In this document: positions 1 to 11,326 of the stretch, one piece after another
How the letters are laid out: every line of letters starts with the position of its first letter
Position numbering within the stretch: the first letter of the stretch is position 1
Source: Takashimella koratensis
Lineage: Eukaryota > Basidiomycota > Tremellomycetes > Trichosporonales > Tetragoniomycetaceae
Length of the DNA: 64,000 bases
Direction: 5' to 3'
Assembly (NCBI GenBank): GCA_003116875.1
Contig: BCKT01000001.1
Location: forward strand, 1,917,486-1,981,485
Translations under genes and position numbers: made by a program
The notes under the pieces: model-generated
Seen by the model: the letters and a program-made list of their open reading frames with translations, nothing else
What the model was told of the DNA's origin: nothing
Databases searched by the model: none

Positions 1-51
1 CCAAACACCTCCTGTTCCCACACACGGTGGGACACATCAATCAATCATGAT

Positions 52-1946
52 ATGAACATTGAACGCGACGCTGACAACCGTGCCCCCTTTAGCGCCAAGT
101 CCCTTCCCCTCCCTGCCAACCTCCTCACCCACCGCGCGCTCTGCATCCAGGAGGACCTCGACATCCCGAACGTGCTTCTCGGCGAGAAGTCGAGCTGGAT
201 CTGTGGCGTGAGTTTTCCCCATCCTTCCGCTTCCTCCTTTCGTTCCCACACAGTAATCAAGGCTGACTTGTTTTATAGATCATTGAGGACGTTACCTTTT
301 CTCTCGTCCAATCCCATGTCAACATCCACCTCATCGACGGCACGATCGTGACCCTCCCCTTGACCGAGCGTTGCCACGTTCAGCTTAACCGCGTCGTCGA
401 GGAGGTCCAGCTCTCCTTTGCTGCTGCGGCCGCTCCTCCCCCTGCCCCTCCCGCCGAGCCTCGCACCAGCACCTCTAGCGCCCACTCGGTCTCTTCGGTC
501 TCTTCCTCCACTAGCGCCTCATCGGTTGTTTCGCAGCTTGGCTCCACCGTCCGTCGGTCATCACCGTCGTCGCTCCTTTTCTCCCTCCTCTCTCCTCTCC
601 TCCCCCAACAGTCGGCCCCTACAGTCCCTCCCCACGTCGCCGCTCAGCAGCAGCCCGCACGTGCGCACCGACGACAGGCTCGTTCCCTCTTGGTCGATGC
701 TTACCGCCGCTACATCCTTCCTGAGCTCAAGTCTCAGCTCCCGTCCTCCTACCTTCCCTGGGTGATCCAGGGCGAGGCTTCGCGCAAACTCACCGAGTTC
801 GACCGACTCAAGGAGGAAATCCTGTCCCTCCTCTCCGTCGCTGGCGTCGAGCAGCCTTCTGTACCCGTTGCCTCGGGCTCTTCTCACCGCCGATCAAAGT
901 CGCAGTCGAGCTCGGACAACTCTTCCTCCGAGTCCGAGTCTGACGAGGACCACGAGTTTTCGCCTAGCTCCCCCGAGACCACTGCCACTTCGATCATGTC
1001 TTCCGAGGGCTGCGACAGCTCGACTCACAAGTCGTCTTCTGGCAACTCGATCACCTCTTTCCTCGCGACCATTCCTCCTTCGCACGCCATCCCCATCCGC
1101 TACCGCCCGACCTATGTTGCGCAGGTGAAGCGAATGACCGCTCTGTCTGAGCGACTGCACTCGATCCGCCACCTCGGTGTCCGCTACGAGCGCGAGGAGG
1201 GCAAGCGACGGTGGCTCGAGGGTCTCGAGCTCGGCCGTCTTGCCGACCGATCTCAGCGCCGTGCCTTCTCCTGCGGTCTTCTCCGCCCGACCCGTCTGAT
1301 CAACTCGGAGCCCGTCAAGCGTTCGCACCTCTACCAGTCGTGGTCGGTCGAGGACGAGGCCCGTGTCGCCCGAGAGCGTGAAGCCGCCAAGCTCCACCCT
1401 GCGATGATGGAATCTGTCACCGAGGTCGTCTCTTCGTCTGATGGCGAGGACGACGATGCCTGCTCGGTCACCTCCTCTTCGTCTTCCGACATCAGCTCGG
1501 CCTCTTCGTCGCCCGTCCCGACTACACCGACTTGCGAGCAGCCTCCTTCGCCAACCATGGACGTGATGGTTCGGGAAGAGGACGAGATGAACGGTGTCTC
1601 TGCGACCTTCATCCGCGTTTTCCACCCTCAGACTCCGGACCAGCTTGGTCTCGTCCTCGAGACGCCTACGCCCAAGAGCAAACTTCGCAGCAGCGCCGAC
1701 GCGATGGACATTGACGAGGTCGCCGATGAGAACACCCGACCCAATCCTGGTCTCGGGTTCGACCCTGCGCCCAGCCCTCGCAGTCGGATCACTGCGAGCC
1801 TGAGCCTCGCAGCTGCCGAGGCGGACGCCGAGGTGGCGATCAGCAAGATGCAGATGGACGGCACGACTTCGCCTACCCGCCCGCCGCACGTCCGCCTGCC
1901 ACGATGGGACGCAACCACCAACGCCCCGGCCACCGCTGTCTTCTAA
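52..1946 (+). CDS. Unrecognised Ser-rich protein, 2 exons, about 607 aa
   Basis: Exons 52-207 and 279-1946 join in phase across a 71-bp intron (GTGAGT donor, TTTATAG acceptor), giving one open frame of about 607 codons ending in TAA. The first 90 residues are compact and look conserved-type, with a segment around IIEDVTFSLVQSHVNIHLID that reads like a small beta-rich fold. The rest alternates low-complexity Ser stretches and acidic patches with two helical charged blocks (codons around 670-830 and 1080-1400, rich in Arg, Glu and Leu). I do not recognise the family and assign no function. The gene converges on the large minus-strand gene ending at 2753. The ATG at 52 is the first good start in the window, but the frame stays open to the left edge, so an upstream exon cannot be excluded. 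Confidence 0.7.
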
Positions 1947-2752
1947 GCACCTCCCATGTGCAAAAAGTCAAACACGGATCAAGTCGCTAGTTTACGCTGG
2001 ACACTTGCCCCATGGACGTTTTTTATATATACTTCTTTCTTTTCTTTCGGATTCTCGACTTCTCGAGTGGAACATTGGTTTCAAGCCCTTCGGCTCTTCT
2101 CTCTCACTCCATCATCGTACTCTACTAGAACATTTGACTCATTGAACAATTGTGTGTAAGAATATAGCTATCTACTTCTCTCTCTTTTCGTACTTGATAT
2201 ACTCCTCACACTCTTTGGGACGATGGTTGGTGGCTGTTGGCGGACTTTTGTGCAGTCTTCCTCCTCCCTTCCTTTCTCAATACTTCCTTCCCTACCTCCT
2301 GTATATGACCTTGTACCCCGCCTCCTCTATACTAGAGCCCGGCCATAGGCCCACCATGCTGCTGCACATACGCACACAGTACATTATGATATAAACTGCA
2401 TCAAAACCTAGCTACTTGATCACTTGAACTGAAAAGGAAGAAAACTTTCCAACTCGTTCTCTTGTCCACTTAACGACAATGCTGGGATGTTCAGTAGTAG
2501 CTTTCGTGGCGGTTTGGCCTAGAGTTAGTTTGGGCCCTTCTTGTCTCCACTTGGCTAAATCGTAACGGGTTGGGATATGTTACATGTGCACGTATGCAAT
2601 ATTGGACTTGTCACTTCTCTGACACCCTATACTAGGACAAAGACATTATGAAGACGACTACTACGGACTACTACTACTCTCTCAACTCCCTCCTTATTCC
2701 ATCTTCGCTATCTACAACCTGTTCTCCCTCTCACTCTCCCTTCTCCTTCTGC
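1947..2752. other. Convergent intergenic region, two 3' ends
   Basis: About 800 bp between the stop of the first gene and the stop of the opposing gene. It is AT-richer than the flanking exons (for example tttttatatatac near 2019) and holds no convincing reading frame. It should carry both 3' UTRs and poly(A) sites. Confidence 0.6.
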
Positions 2753-5700
2753 CTAGATATAATTACCCATCGGCCTGACTCGCTTGGGACTGTTCAAGCT
2801 CCCGGACTTGTTGAGGTACTCAACATGTAATTGAACGGGGCTGACGCTTCCTCCTCTCCCGCTTGCTCCGCTCACGGCTCGGCTCTTGGGCGTCGCGGGG
2901 CTCGAGCCGTACATTGAAGGCGAAGACATCGCCGAGTCCATCCCTGTATTCACGACCCCGCCACTGATCCGACCTTTGAGGCTCTGAGGCTGGTTCTGGG
3001 TCTGCGAAGCTTGAAGGCTCCGGACGAGCGCTCGACGCTGTTGCGTGGTCGTGGTTGTGCTGGGCCAAGCAGACATATCGTCATCCACAAGGACCTCGGG
3101 CGCTCCCCAGTCGTCAATGTTGCGAGTAGGTAAAGGGCGAGCCGTCTTCCCGCCCGTCCCTGTGGTTGAGGCGGTAGGGGTGGCAGTGGCCGACGCGGAG
3201 GATGTGAACTTGGGCCGGGGGAGAGCCGACGCGGACGGAGCGGTGGACGCGGGGCTAAACTTGGGGCGAGGGATTGACGTCGTCCGCACCGGGGAAGGGG
3301 TGAGGGGCGCCACGTTCGTAGGTCGAGGGAGGGAGGAACCGACCGGACGTGGGAGGGACGAGGTCGTCGCCGAGGGACCAGTGCTGTTGCCAACGGGGCG
3401 CGGGAGAGCCGAGGACGACGGGGTGCGAAGAGTGCCGGTGGGACGCGGGAGCGCGGACGCCGAGGGTACCCTAGCAACTGGTCTGGGCAGGCCAGAAGCG
3501 GTCGGACGAGGCAGAGCCGAGGGTGTCGGTGTGGCTGGAGCAGTCGTTCGGACAGGGGAGAGAATCTCCCCGGGCGCGCAGTGGTTAACACGCCCGGTTT
3601 GCGCAGACGCTTGAGCAGCAGCGTTGGCAGCAGCGACCGAGGCGGAGGCGGAGGCAGTGGATGCAGCGCGGACAAGAGTCGACGGCCTCCTGCTTCCTCC
3701 GCTCGAGAACGACCTCGCGGACCCGGCAGGCGACGGCGGGCCCGAAGCAGCCCAAGCGTACGCACCGGGAGCAGCACTGATCGACAGCCTGACGTTGGAT
3801 GGGAGGATCGCGCCGGTCTCGGGTGTGATCGGGCCCTGAGCAGCGGACGAAGCCGAGGACGCCGAGGACGCGGTAGACTCGTGCGAGGTCCGGTCTTTCT
3901 CCGACCGAGTTGAGCGGGTTTTCTGCGTCGGCGTGCTAGGTGTCGCAGGCAACGCATCGGGAGCTGGCGCAGAGGTAGTCGACGAGGCCGCGCGTTTGCG
4001 GTCGTTGATCGCGCGAACGGCCATGGTGAAATCATCTTCCTCCGACTCGCTGCCGCTCCATCCTTGACCATCGGTGCGGGACGGCGTGGGCATAGGGCCG
4101 AGACCAAGCGTTGTCCTCCCTCCGCCGCTGACGCCCTTGTGCAGGCGCGTCGAGTTGGAGATGATGTTTGCGCCAAGAGCAACCTTGATGAGCGGCTCGC
4201 TGAGGTCGAGGTCGCTCTCGTCCGTCCCTGCCCCGAGGGTTTTGCCGCTCCCACCCGCCGCCGAGCGCAGCGGGGACTTGGGCAGACGGCGCGGGGTCGA
4301 GGTCGAGTCAGGGGTGCCAGGTAGTGGAACGCAGCGTGCCGAGACGGGCGTAGGCGGCGCAGCGACCGAGAGGACAGGGGAGACAGGTGTCACCGCAATC
4401 TCCGAGACGCTAGCAGACGGCACAGACGACGCGGGGGACGAGCGGAGGACCGGGTCGGGGCTGGTAGGCGGGATCGAGAGCTTGGGCAGCGAAGGAGCCG
4501 TCAACTGGAGGGCCGAACCAAGCATGGGTCGACCAACAGCCTCGACGGGCGCCTGGCCCTCGTGAGCCTCGGGCTCCAGCTCGAGTCGGCTGGACACGGA
4601 CAGCGGGCTGCAGGTGAGCGACGCGGTCGATGCCCGCGGGCTAGGCGTAAGTGCCGAGGTGACCGAGGCCGGGCTGGCCGGGAGCTGAAGCGACGGAGGA
4701 ATGACAGCGGTGACTGGTGCGATCGGAGTCGCCTCGTCGATGACCCACGAGACGACCGACGCGGGCTTGGGCGTCGTCTGCATGTACCCGTTGTTGTTGT
4801 TCGACCGGACCTGGGTCGGGGACGAGACTGGGACCTTCGTGATGCGGCTCGACGCAAACGTCGGGGTCGGCGACTCGTCGCGACCGAGTGAGATGTTCAG
4901 GCCAGGCCTCGAGCGCTCAGGCGGGACAGGGAAGAGCGGGATCTCGCCGACGGGGCTGGCGGTCCTTGGGCTGTCGTTGTCGTTGAAGAACTGGCGCAGC
5001 GCAGGTGAGTGCTGCATCTTGTGTTGGAGGTACGGCGAGGGCAAAGGTGACTGGACCTTGGGCGATGAGGTGTACGGAGAAGAGGTGTACTGGTACTGCT
5101 GTTTGATGCCGTCGAGGTGAGCTCGACCGATCAAGTCGTCGATGCTCTCCTCGCGCACGGGGACAGGCCGCAGGGCAATGACTGATGGCCCGCTGGCTGC
5201 GCTGCTCAGGCTGCTTCGTGCCTCGTCGTCCGTCTCGACCCGGAGGTGAGCGCGGGCGATCGCGCAGTCAATGCTCTCCTGGTCGGTCGCGCTCGAGTTG
5301 GTATCTGTCCGCGTAAGCGACAAGGCCACCGACACCTCGCTCGCGTTATCGGGTGCTGGGGCGTACGCTCGTGCGATCACGTCGTCGACGTTGGTGGCGG
5401 AGAACGACGAGCTGGAGCTTCGAATTGACGGGGAGATCGGGTCGGCGCAGGTCGGGACAGGCAGAGGCGAGCCAATCGAGTCGTCTTGCAGCTCCCGAGG
5501 GGTGCTCCGTGGGCTCAGACCGAGCTCGGTGTTGAGCCACCCGGATCGGTTGATCGAGGGCAACGAGGCAACAGTGCGGAGGTGGGGCGTGGGGAGGAGA
5601 GAGGCGTAGGCGGCTCGGTTGGAGGTCAGGTTGCGGAGAGAAGGAATGTTGTTGGAAGAAGACGATGTAGAGTAGGCAGAGACCGCACTTGGCTTGCGCT

Positions 5701-7112
5701 GGTCGTGCATCGCCACAGAAAGATGCTGCTGCTCGCTGCCCGAGGAGATGAGGCTGGACGAGATTGACGCCTTGGGCATATACGGGATAGTATCCGTGTG
5801 GCGAGTCGGTGCCACGCTCGATGGAAGGCTTGTAAGCGAGATGTGGCTGGCAGATACCGAGTGACGCAGGGCTGGCGCGACGCTCGATGGCAGGCTCGAC
5901 AGGGACACGGATGGTCTCCCGTTCTGAGAACCCGACATGGACGGCCGTGGGTCGTAGTAGTTGGACAGCAGGCTGGAGATGGATGCGTCACGCTTGTACG
6001 ATACCGAATCGGAGGGTGCGAGTGAGACGACGCTGGGCGCCCATGACCGAGCCGAAGAGTTGGACGGCCGGTGCACTGCCTGTTGTTGCTGATGTTGCAA
6101 CTCGTGTGCGTATCCCGACTCCACACGCAGCGAGGGTAAAGGTGACGATGCGATTGAAGATGCGATCGACGATTTCTTTGCCGAGACTGCGAGTGGCTGC
6201 CAAGCGGACGACGCCGATCCAAAACTGCTGCTGCTGAGTCGAGCGAGGTCCTTGGACATCTTCGGGTACCTGAGTGGTTGTGGGTTGAACGCGCCGTCGT
6301 CACTTGATGCCACGCTTGAACGTGGCGACCGGGACCCGCCAATCCCCATCTGCATGCCGGTGACGGTACTCATCCCCATCCCCATCCCGAGCACTGCCTC
6401 GAGCGCGAACGGATCCGACCGTGCCGAGGCGTTGGACGAAGTCGACGAACCCCGGTGTAACGTCCCGTACTGTGGTGCGGCACCCGGGGTGGATCGGGCG
6501 GGCATTGTCGAGAGCGGAGGCATAAAGTCGGACGGCATCGACGTGCCCGACGGTCCAGCCTCGAGCTCCTCGGTGAACCGCACGCGGGACGACTTCCGTC
6601 GCAATAGCCGCGCAGGCATATGTGTGTAGCTACCGGGTGCAGGGGAAGGTGCTGCTGGTGTTGGGGCTGGGAGGGGCACGTTGCGGTTCAAAGGGGAGGA
6701 GGTGTAGGAAGATGCGTAGGAGGGTTTTCGCAAGATGGACGCCGGTGGTTGTCGTGACGAAGAGGTGGAGGGGGAAGATTGGGGGTAAGGTGGGATTGGT
6801 AAAGGCTGGGAGAGTAGGGTTAGTACTTTCTTGACAACCCAGTCCAAGTTCACTCACGAGGTTGGGCGGTCCCATCGCACCGGACTGGCCGTTCATCATC
6901 ATCTGAGCGGCGACGACCACAGGACTCGAGTTTGCAGAACCAGAAGGTGAAGGACTCCCACTTCCATTCCCATTCCGCTTGGCAGCTCGTCGTAGCTCCT
7001 TTTTAACCTCTCCCTCGCGAACCTCGTCCTCGATAAGCCCCATCTTGGCGAGCCGCATCTTGTCCCGCGGGGACAGCGCGTACGAAGGGTGGAACTGGAC
7101 GAGCGAGGTCAT
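2753..7112 (-). CDS. Large Ser/Pro-rich protein with Sx(L/I)PRP repeats, possible microtubule plus-end partner
   Basis: Exon 1 is 7112-6858 and exon 2 is 6805-2753, separated by a 52-bp intron with a perfect TACTAAC branch site; the product is 1435 aa. The N-terminus (HPSYALSPRDKMRLAKMGLI) is a compact charged helix; most of the rest is disordered Ser/Pro/Ala sequence. Two repeat systems stand out. About eight Sx(L/I)PRP units lie in the C-terminal quarter (DNA about 3195-3560), one of them TSIPRP. Three copies of a D-x-I-x-R-A-(H/Y) motif lie mid-protein (DNA about 5120-5400). The C-terminus ends with a conserved-looking HVEYLNKSGSLNSP block. Sx(I/L)P in basic, proline-rich disorder is the known EB1-binding signature, so a microtubule plus-end role is an inference, not shown. 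A candidate 5' UTR intron lies upstream. Confidence 0.75.
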
Positions 7113-7147
7113 GATGGGCTCAGTGGGCTCGTAGCTCGTGTCCGTGA

Positions 7148-7334
7148 CTATTGGCCGTTGCCCGGATCAGTCGGGTCGTCGAGCTGCTTCGCTGCTTCGC
7201 CTTAATCGTCTTTGGCGTCAAAGGGGACGCTGCTGGCCTAACCCAACGGGGGGAATCAATCAGCTCAATGCTCGATGACCCACATGCTACACCACCTCCG
7301 TGCCCGACATCACCCATCAGCCCGTCAGACTCAC
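7148..7334 (-). other. Candidate 5' UTR intron of the Sx(L/I)PRP gene
   Basis: On the minus strand a GTGAGT donor at 7334 and a CCAATAG acceptor at 7148 bound 187 bp with a GACTGAT branch-like site. After this acceptor the first ATG is the start at 7112. The upstream exon is pyrimidine-rich with stops, as expected for a leader. Confidence 0.4.
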
Positions 7335-10300
7335 TAGAAAGACGCTAGGAAAAGCTCTTGAACCAGATGAATGATCCGGTGTGCTCCCGTCTGCGGTGAA
7401 GTTGCAGATGTTGAAGGATGAAGATGAGATGAGATGAGAGGAGGGTGGGATAATGCACAGCGACTGAGGCTCGTGCGTTGATTCTCGGATTGACGCTTGG
7501 ACACCTGGATCTAGCTCGTTTCGTGGTCGTCGTCGGTCGTCGTGAATAAAACTGCAATGTTTGTACAGCTGGGCAGTCGGTTCCTTGCTTGGTAACTGAA
7601 CAAGGAAGCATGGAGGGAGGCGTCAGCTCATGCCATTGGTTCTAGGCCTCCTGAGGTCGACAAGGTCGTGAGGGTAGGTGAGGATCTGTGCGAGGTTGAG
7701 ACGAGCATGCAGGCGTCGCAATGGTCCAGCAGCAAGCAGCGAGTTGCAAGAGCAGCCCCCCGACGATACCGTCGAGGAACGCGTTGACTCGCTGCTGCAT
7801 CGGATGCTATGCCGGATGCTGGTGAAGCGCTGCTGTGACATCTGGGAGCAAGGTGTTGCGCCATGTTTCATCGCAACTCGGCTGCGATCACAGTGGTCAC
7901 GGACACTTTGCCCTTGCCCTTGCCCTCGGCCCTCGCACTCGCTCCCTCGGGCCCTCTCTCCTGCGTCTCCCGCCGCCTCCGCCCTCCGCCCTCGCCTCAC
8001 CCTCGACCAAACAAAAGCTCCGTAGCTCGAAATGAAATCTCTTCGTTGTCACTCACCCTGTTGATAGCCCGTCTCTCTGCCTCCTGCAACCTGTATCCTG
8101 TCTACTCGGCTCGATGGTCTGCACCGTACCCCTCTCGCTTGATGACTCGCACTCGCTTGATCGAAAGTAAAGGGTATCGTATGCTTGCTTTGGGGTCCCG
8201 GTCGTTACTCGTTACTAGAGCACAACACGGAAGTGGCTGGCCCAAACAGTTGGCGACCGATTCGTTACTTGATTATTTTTTTTTGGGATGAGTTGCAAAA
8301 CAGTTGCACGGCAACAGCGATGCAAAGTCGTTCCAGTGAGCGACACGGGTAGCGGCGAGTGGCGGGTCTCACACGTCAGGAGCGTCGAGTCTATCCTCAC
8401 CAAGCACCAGGCCGTGAGTTTGACTAGCGAGGCCCGAGGGGAGGGAGGGTTTCGCACAGGGGTGAAGCAGGGCGAGGGCGAGGGGTGAGGTAGCGAGGTA
8501 CCGGGGGTTGAAGACGGCTGAGTCAATTCAATTGACTCTGGCTCGACGATGATTGATGTGCGAGATTCAGTTGTCGCAGATGATCCTGTCGGATAGGTCG
8601 GACAGAGCGGGGTGGTTCAAGGTTAAGTTGAGCAGGCGGCGAGAGGGAGAGGGGTGAGGTCGGTTGGATTGAGTTGTACTCGGTTGGCTGAATTGTTGAT
8701 TCCTCGTGTCGTTGTGAATTGGACGGACCGACGAGGAGAAGGAGAATGAACAGGAGGAGATGAGAAGATGAGGGAGAGGGGGAAGTGAGTGAGGTAGATG
8801 AATGGGGTGGAGAAGAGGGGGGGAGTGAGTGACAACAACAAAATGGAGCATGCATCCTGGTCTTGATGTTTTCTCTTGTTCCCATACCACCCACCGAGGC
8901 TCGCCTTGACCCACGCAAACACTACAGAAACAGGTGGACAAAGAAGACGTGGTAATCGACGCCGGCGCCACTGCGCCCGAGCGAGGACGATCCGACACCT
9001 GCCCTGACGGTGTGAGAGGGTGGGTACGCAGGGAGCCCGTGCAGCACACGCGATGGGAATACCGAACAAGGTATGGTTTGAAGTGAGGTTGCGAGATGCT
9101 GCCGTTGCCTTGTCTCCAGTCCCTTGCGACCTGACCTCTCTCTGGCGTGGGCTTGGGCTTGCACCGCACCGCACTGCGCCATAACGGGGGCGGGGGCCAA
9201 CGCTACCGAAAAGCGACTACGAGGGATAGAGCATTACCACTCGCATCGATCTCGGTGCGGGTGTTCCATGGGTTGGGACGATCAGGCGGAATGGCTGGGC
9301 TGTTCTGCCAACTGGCTGGTTGTTCGCTGGCTCACCTTTTCGCCGGATCGGGCCATTTCATATCGTGTCAACAAAAAATAAATATTATCCCTCAGCACCA
9401 GCCCTGGGTCTGTCCTCGGTCCTCTGCTCTCTCTCTCTCTCTCTCTCTTCAGGTCATGCGGCAAGCCCGCAGGCCTCAGGACAAAGAAACTACGTTATAT
9501 CTGATACTAAGGGACGACCCTCTCGACAAACTATCCCCCTCCCTGACCGGCTCATCTCCTGGTCACCCTGCTTTCCCCGCCGCAACCGGGTCCATTGCCA
9601 CAGCAGCATAACGTCAAGCCCCTTTCGCGTTCCCACCGTCCCTCTCTTCTCACCCTCGTCTCCAAAGTCTCGGAGTCGAGGGTCACGATCAAGGGACACG
9701 TCATGTAGGAGAATTTCCATACCGTACTTTCCCGAACTCGTTCACTCGTCTCCCCTCCAAGGACAAGATAGACTGCTATTTGTTTCTAGTTTCGATCTCC
9801 TCGGCGAAACCTGGTCCAGAGCCAAGAGTGCGAAACCCCCAGAACAGCAAGGTAGAGTTGCAGTGACGAACTCTTTTTGGGCATCGTCCACCGATCTCAC
9901 TAGCACGTTGGTAATTAGTCCGCTTGCGCAGCCGCACTTCCTCTTGTTCACGACGCGTCCTGTTGGCCATGTCACGCATCAACACCTAATTCACGCGACA
10001 CGTCTATCGGATGCACCGATACACCGTTATGTGACCACAGCATCTTAGGATCAAAACGGCAACGTCGTGCACCTCCCTCCCGCCTGCTCGGGTTCCAGCG
10101 CCAAGGATGATCCGCGGCGCCCGCTCTTCATGCATGTCCCCCTCCCCCCTTCTCTCTACTGTCCCTCGCACGCGCTCCTCTGGAACGGTTGAACGGATGG
10201 TCAATTATTCCTCCCTATCCATCCCTGAGATGCGACAATGACCAATTGGACTTCGCCGAACTCGCGTTTGCTCCTAAAACCAAGGCACCCGCGATCTGCA

Positions 10301-11211
10301 GTTCCTTCCTGTCCTTGATTTCACCAAACCCCGAAGGCTCTCTCCCCACCCCGTGTTGTTTAGGTAGGTGGAGCAGTATGCCGAGAGCTCTACTTGATCT
10401 TCTGGGCTCCCCTCTGTATCCTGAAGACAGGAGCTTGCACCACAAGACTGGATTCCAGTCACCCGAGTAAGAACCGTTGAAGCGAACATCCATGCTTCAA
10501 ACTTGGGGCAAACACGCTTAACAACGCGTCGATTCAGTGACTGCGGTTCCTCTATAAACAAGCTGGACCGAAAACTTCGGACTATCGTTGGAGCTTAACG
10601 GCGTCTGTTCTGTAACTCGGCACCACTTTGAGGTCATGCCGTCACTTGGCAGCCAAGGCTGGGCCGATGGATCTCGTCCGAAGGAATGGGAAGGGTAATG
10701 AACGGTATCTGCGTCCAACAGACGGGTCATTGCCGATCTTGTGGAGGGGTAGAACTTCCGAGGAACGTCTTGACGAAGAGACCAACCAAGCTTGAGAGAG
10801 CAGCTGCAGACGAAAATAGACCTGTACCCGCCGGTTGCTCCACACCTCGGCTTGGCCGCGATGCCAACTCGCTAGAAGATAGAGGGACCAGGCTATTTGC
10901 GTGGATAGTTTGAAATGTTCGGGCAAGCTGCTTGCTCGTTGCCTTGAGGTCTTATACAGATGACAACATCACCGAACGGCAGGACGAGACTATCGAGACA
11001 AGAGACGGCTGTCACAGACATACCCTGCTGTCGAGTCAGCAAGATCGCGTCATTGGTGACCCAGGTTACTTTTACTAACACGAGTCCCCGCCGAGAGGAT
11101 GGTGATAAAGACAGGCCCATCGAGGTGTTACTCACGTGACCTTTGATGCCAATTTGCTCGGAGCGGTTGTTGATATGCGTGCCTGGGGTGAACCTATGTG
11201 TGGTTCCGTGT

Positions 11212-11243
<32 letters not shown>

Positions 11244-11326
11244 TTTTGCACGCGCCTGACTTGTGATTCTCTTTTCTCATTTCTCATCTCATCTCACCTC
11301 CTCTTCAACTCCTCCCCTCCCTCACC
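7335..11326. other. 4 kb gene-poor block between two divergent genes
   Basis: No reading frame here looks like protein and no splice model joins into a recognisable domain. The left part (about 7335-9200) has minus-strand pyrimidine-rich, CTCATCTCATC-type leader sequence and is probably promoter and 5' UTR of the gene starting at 7112. A (CT)n tract lies at 9426-9448. The part from about 9650 to 11130 has even base composition and holds a TATA-like ctataaaca at 10552. A (GT)n tract at 11207-11243 and a pyrimidine-rich leader lead into CDC7. No tRNA or snRNA signature was found. Confidence 0.5.
11207..11243 (+). repeat. (GT)n microsatellite upstream of CDC7
   Basis: An interrupted run of GT dinucleotides about 85 bp before the CDC7 start codon, followed by a short T run. 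It lies in the promoter or leader. Confidence 0.9.

Noticed and set aside
1..1889. Antisense frames opposite the first gene
   Set aside because: They are Arg-rich shadows of GC-rich codons and none has splice support or a known domain.
8523..9174. Overlapping minus-strand open frames with a hydrophobic run
   Set aside because: All are Ser/Pro/Leu-rich products of C/T-rich DNA, more likely a promoter or leader of the gene starting at 7112.
9320..10048. Long open frame of 242 codons on the plus strand
   Set aside because: It lacks a good ATG at its start, has no protein-like composition or recognisable motif, and lies in a pyrimidine-rich intergenic block.
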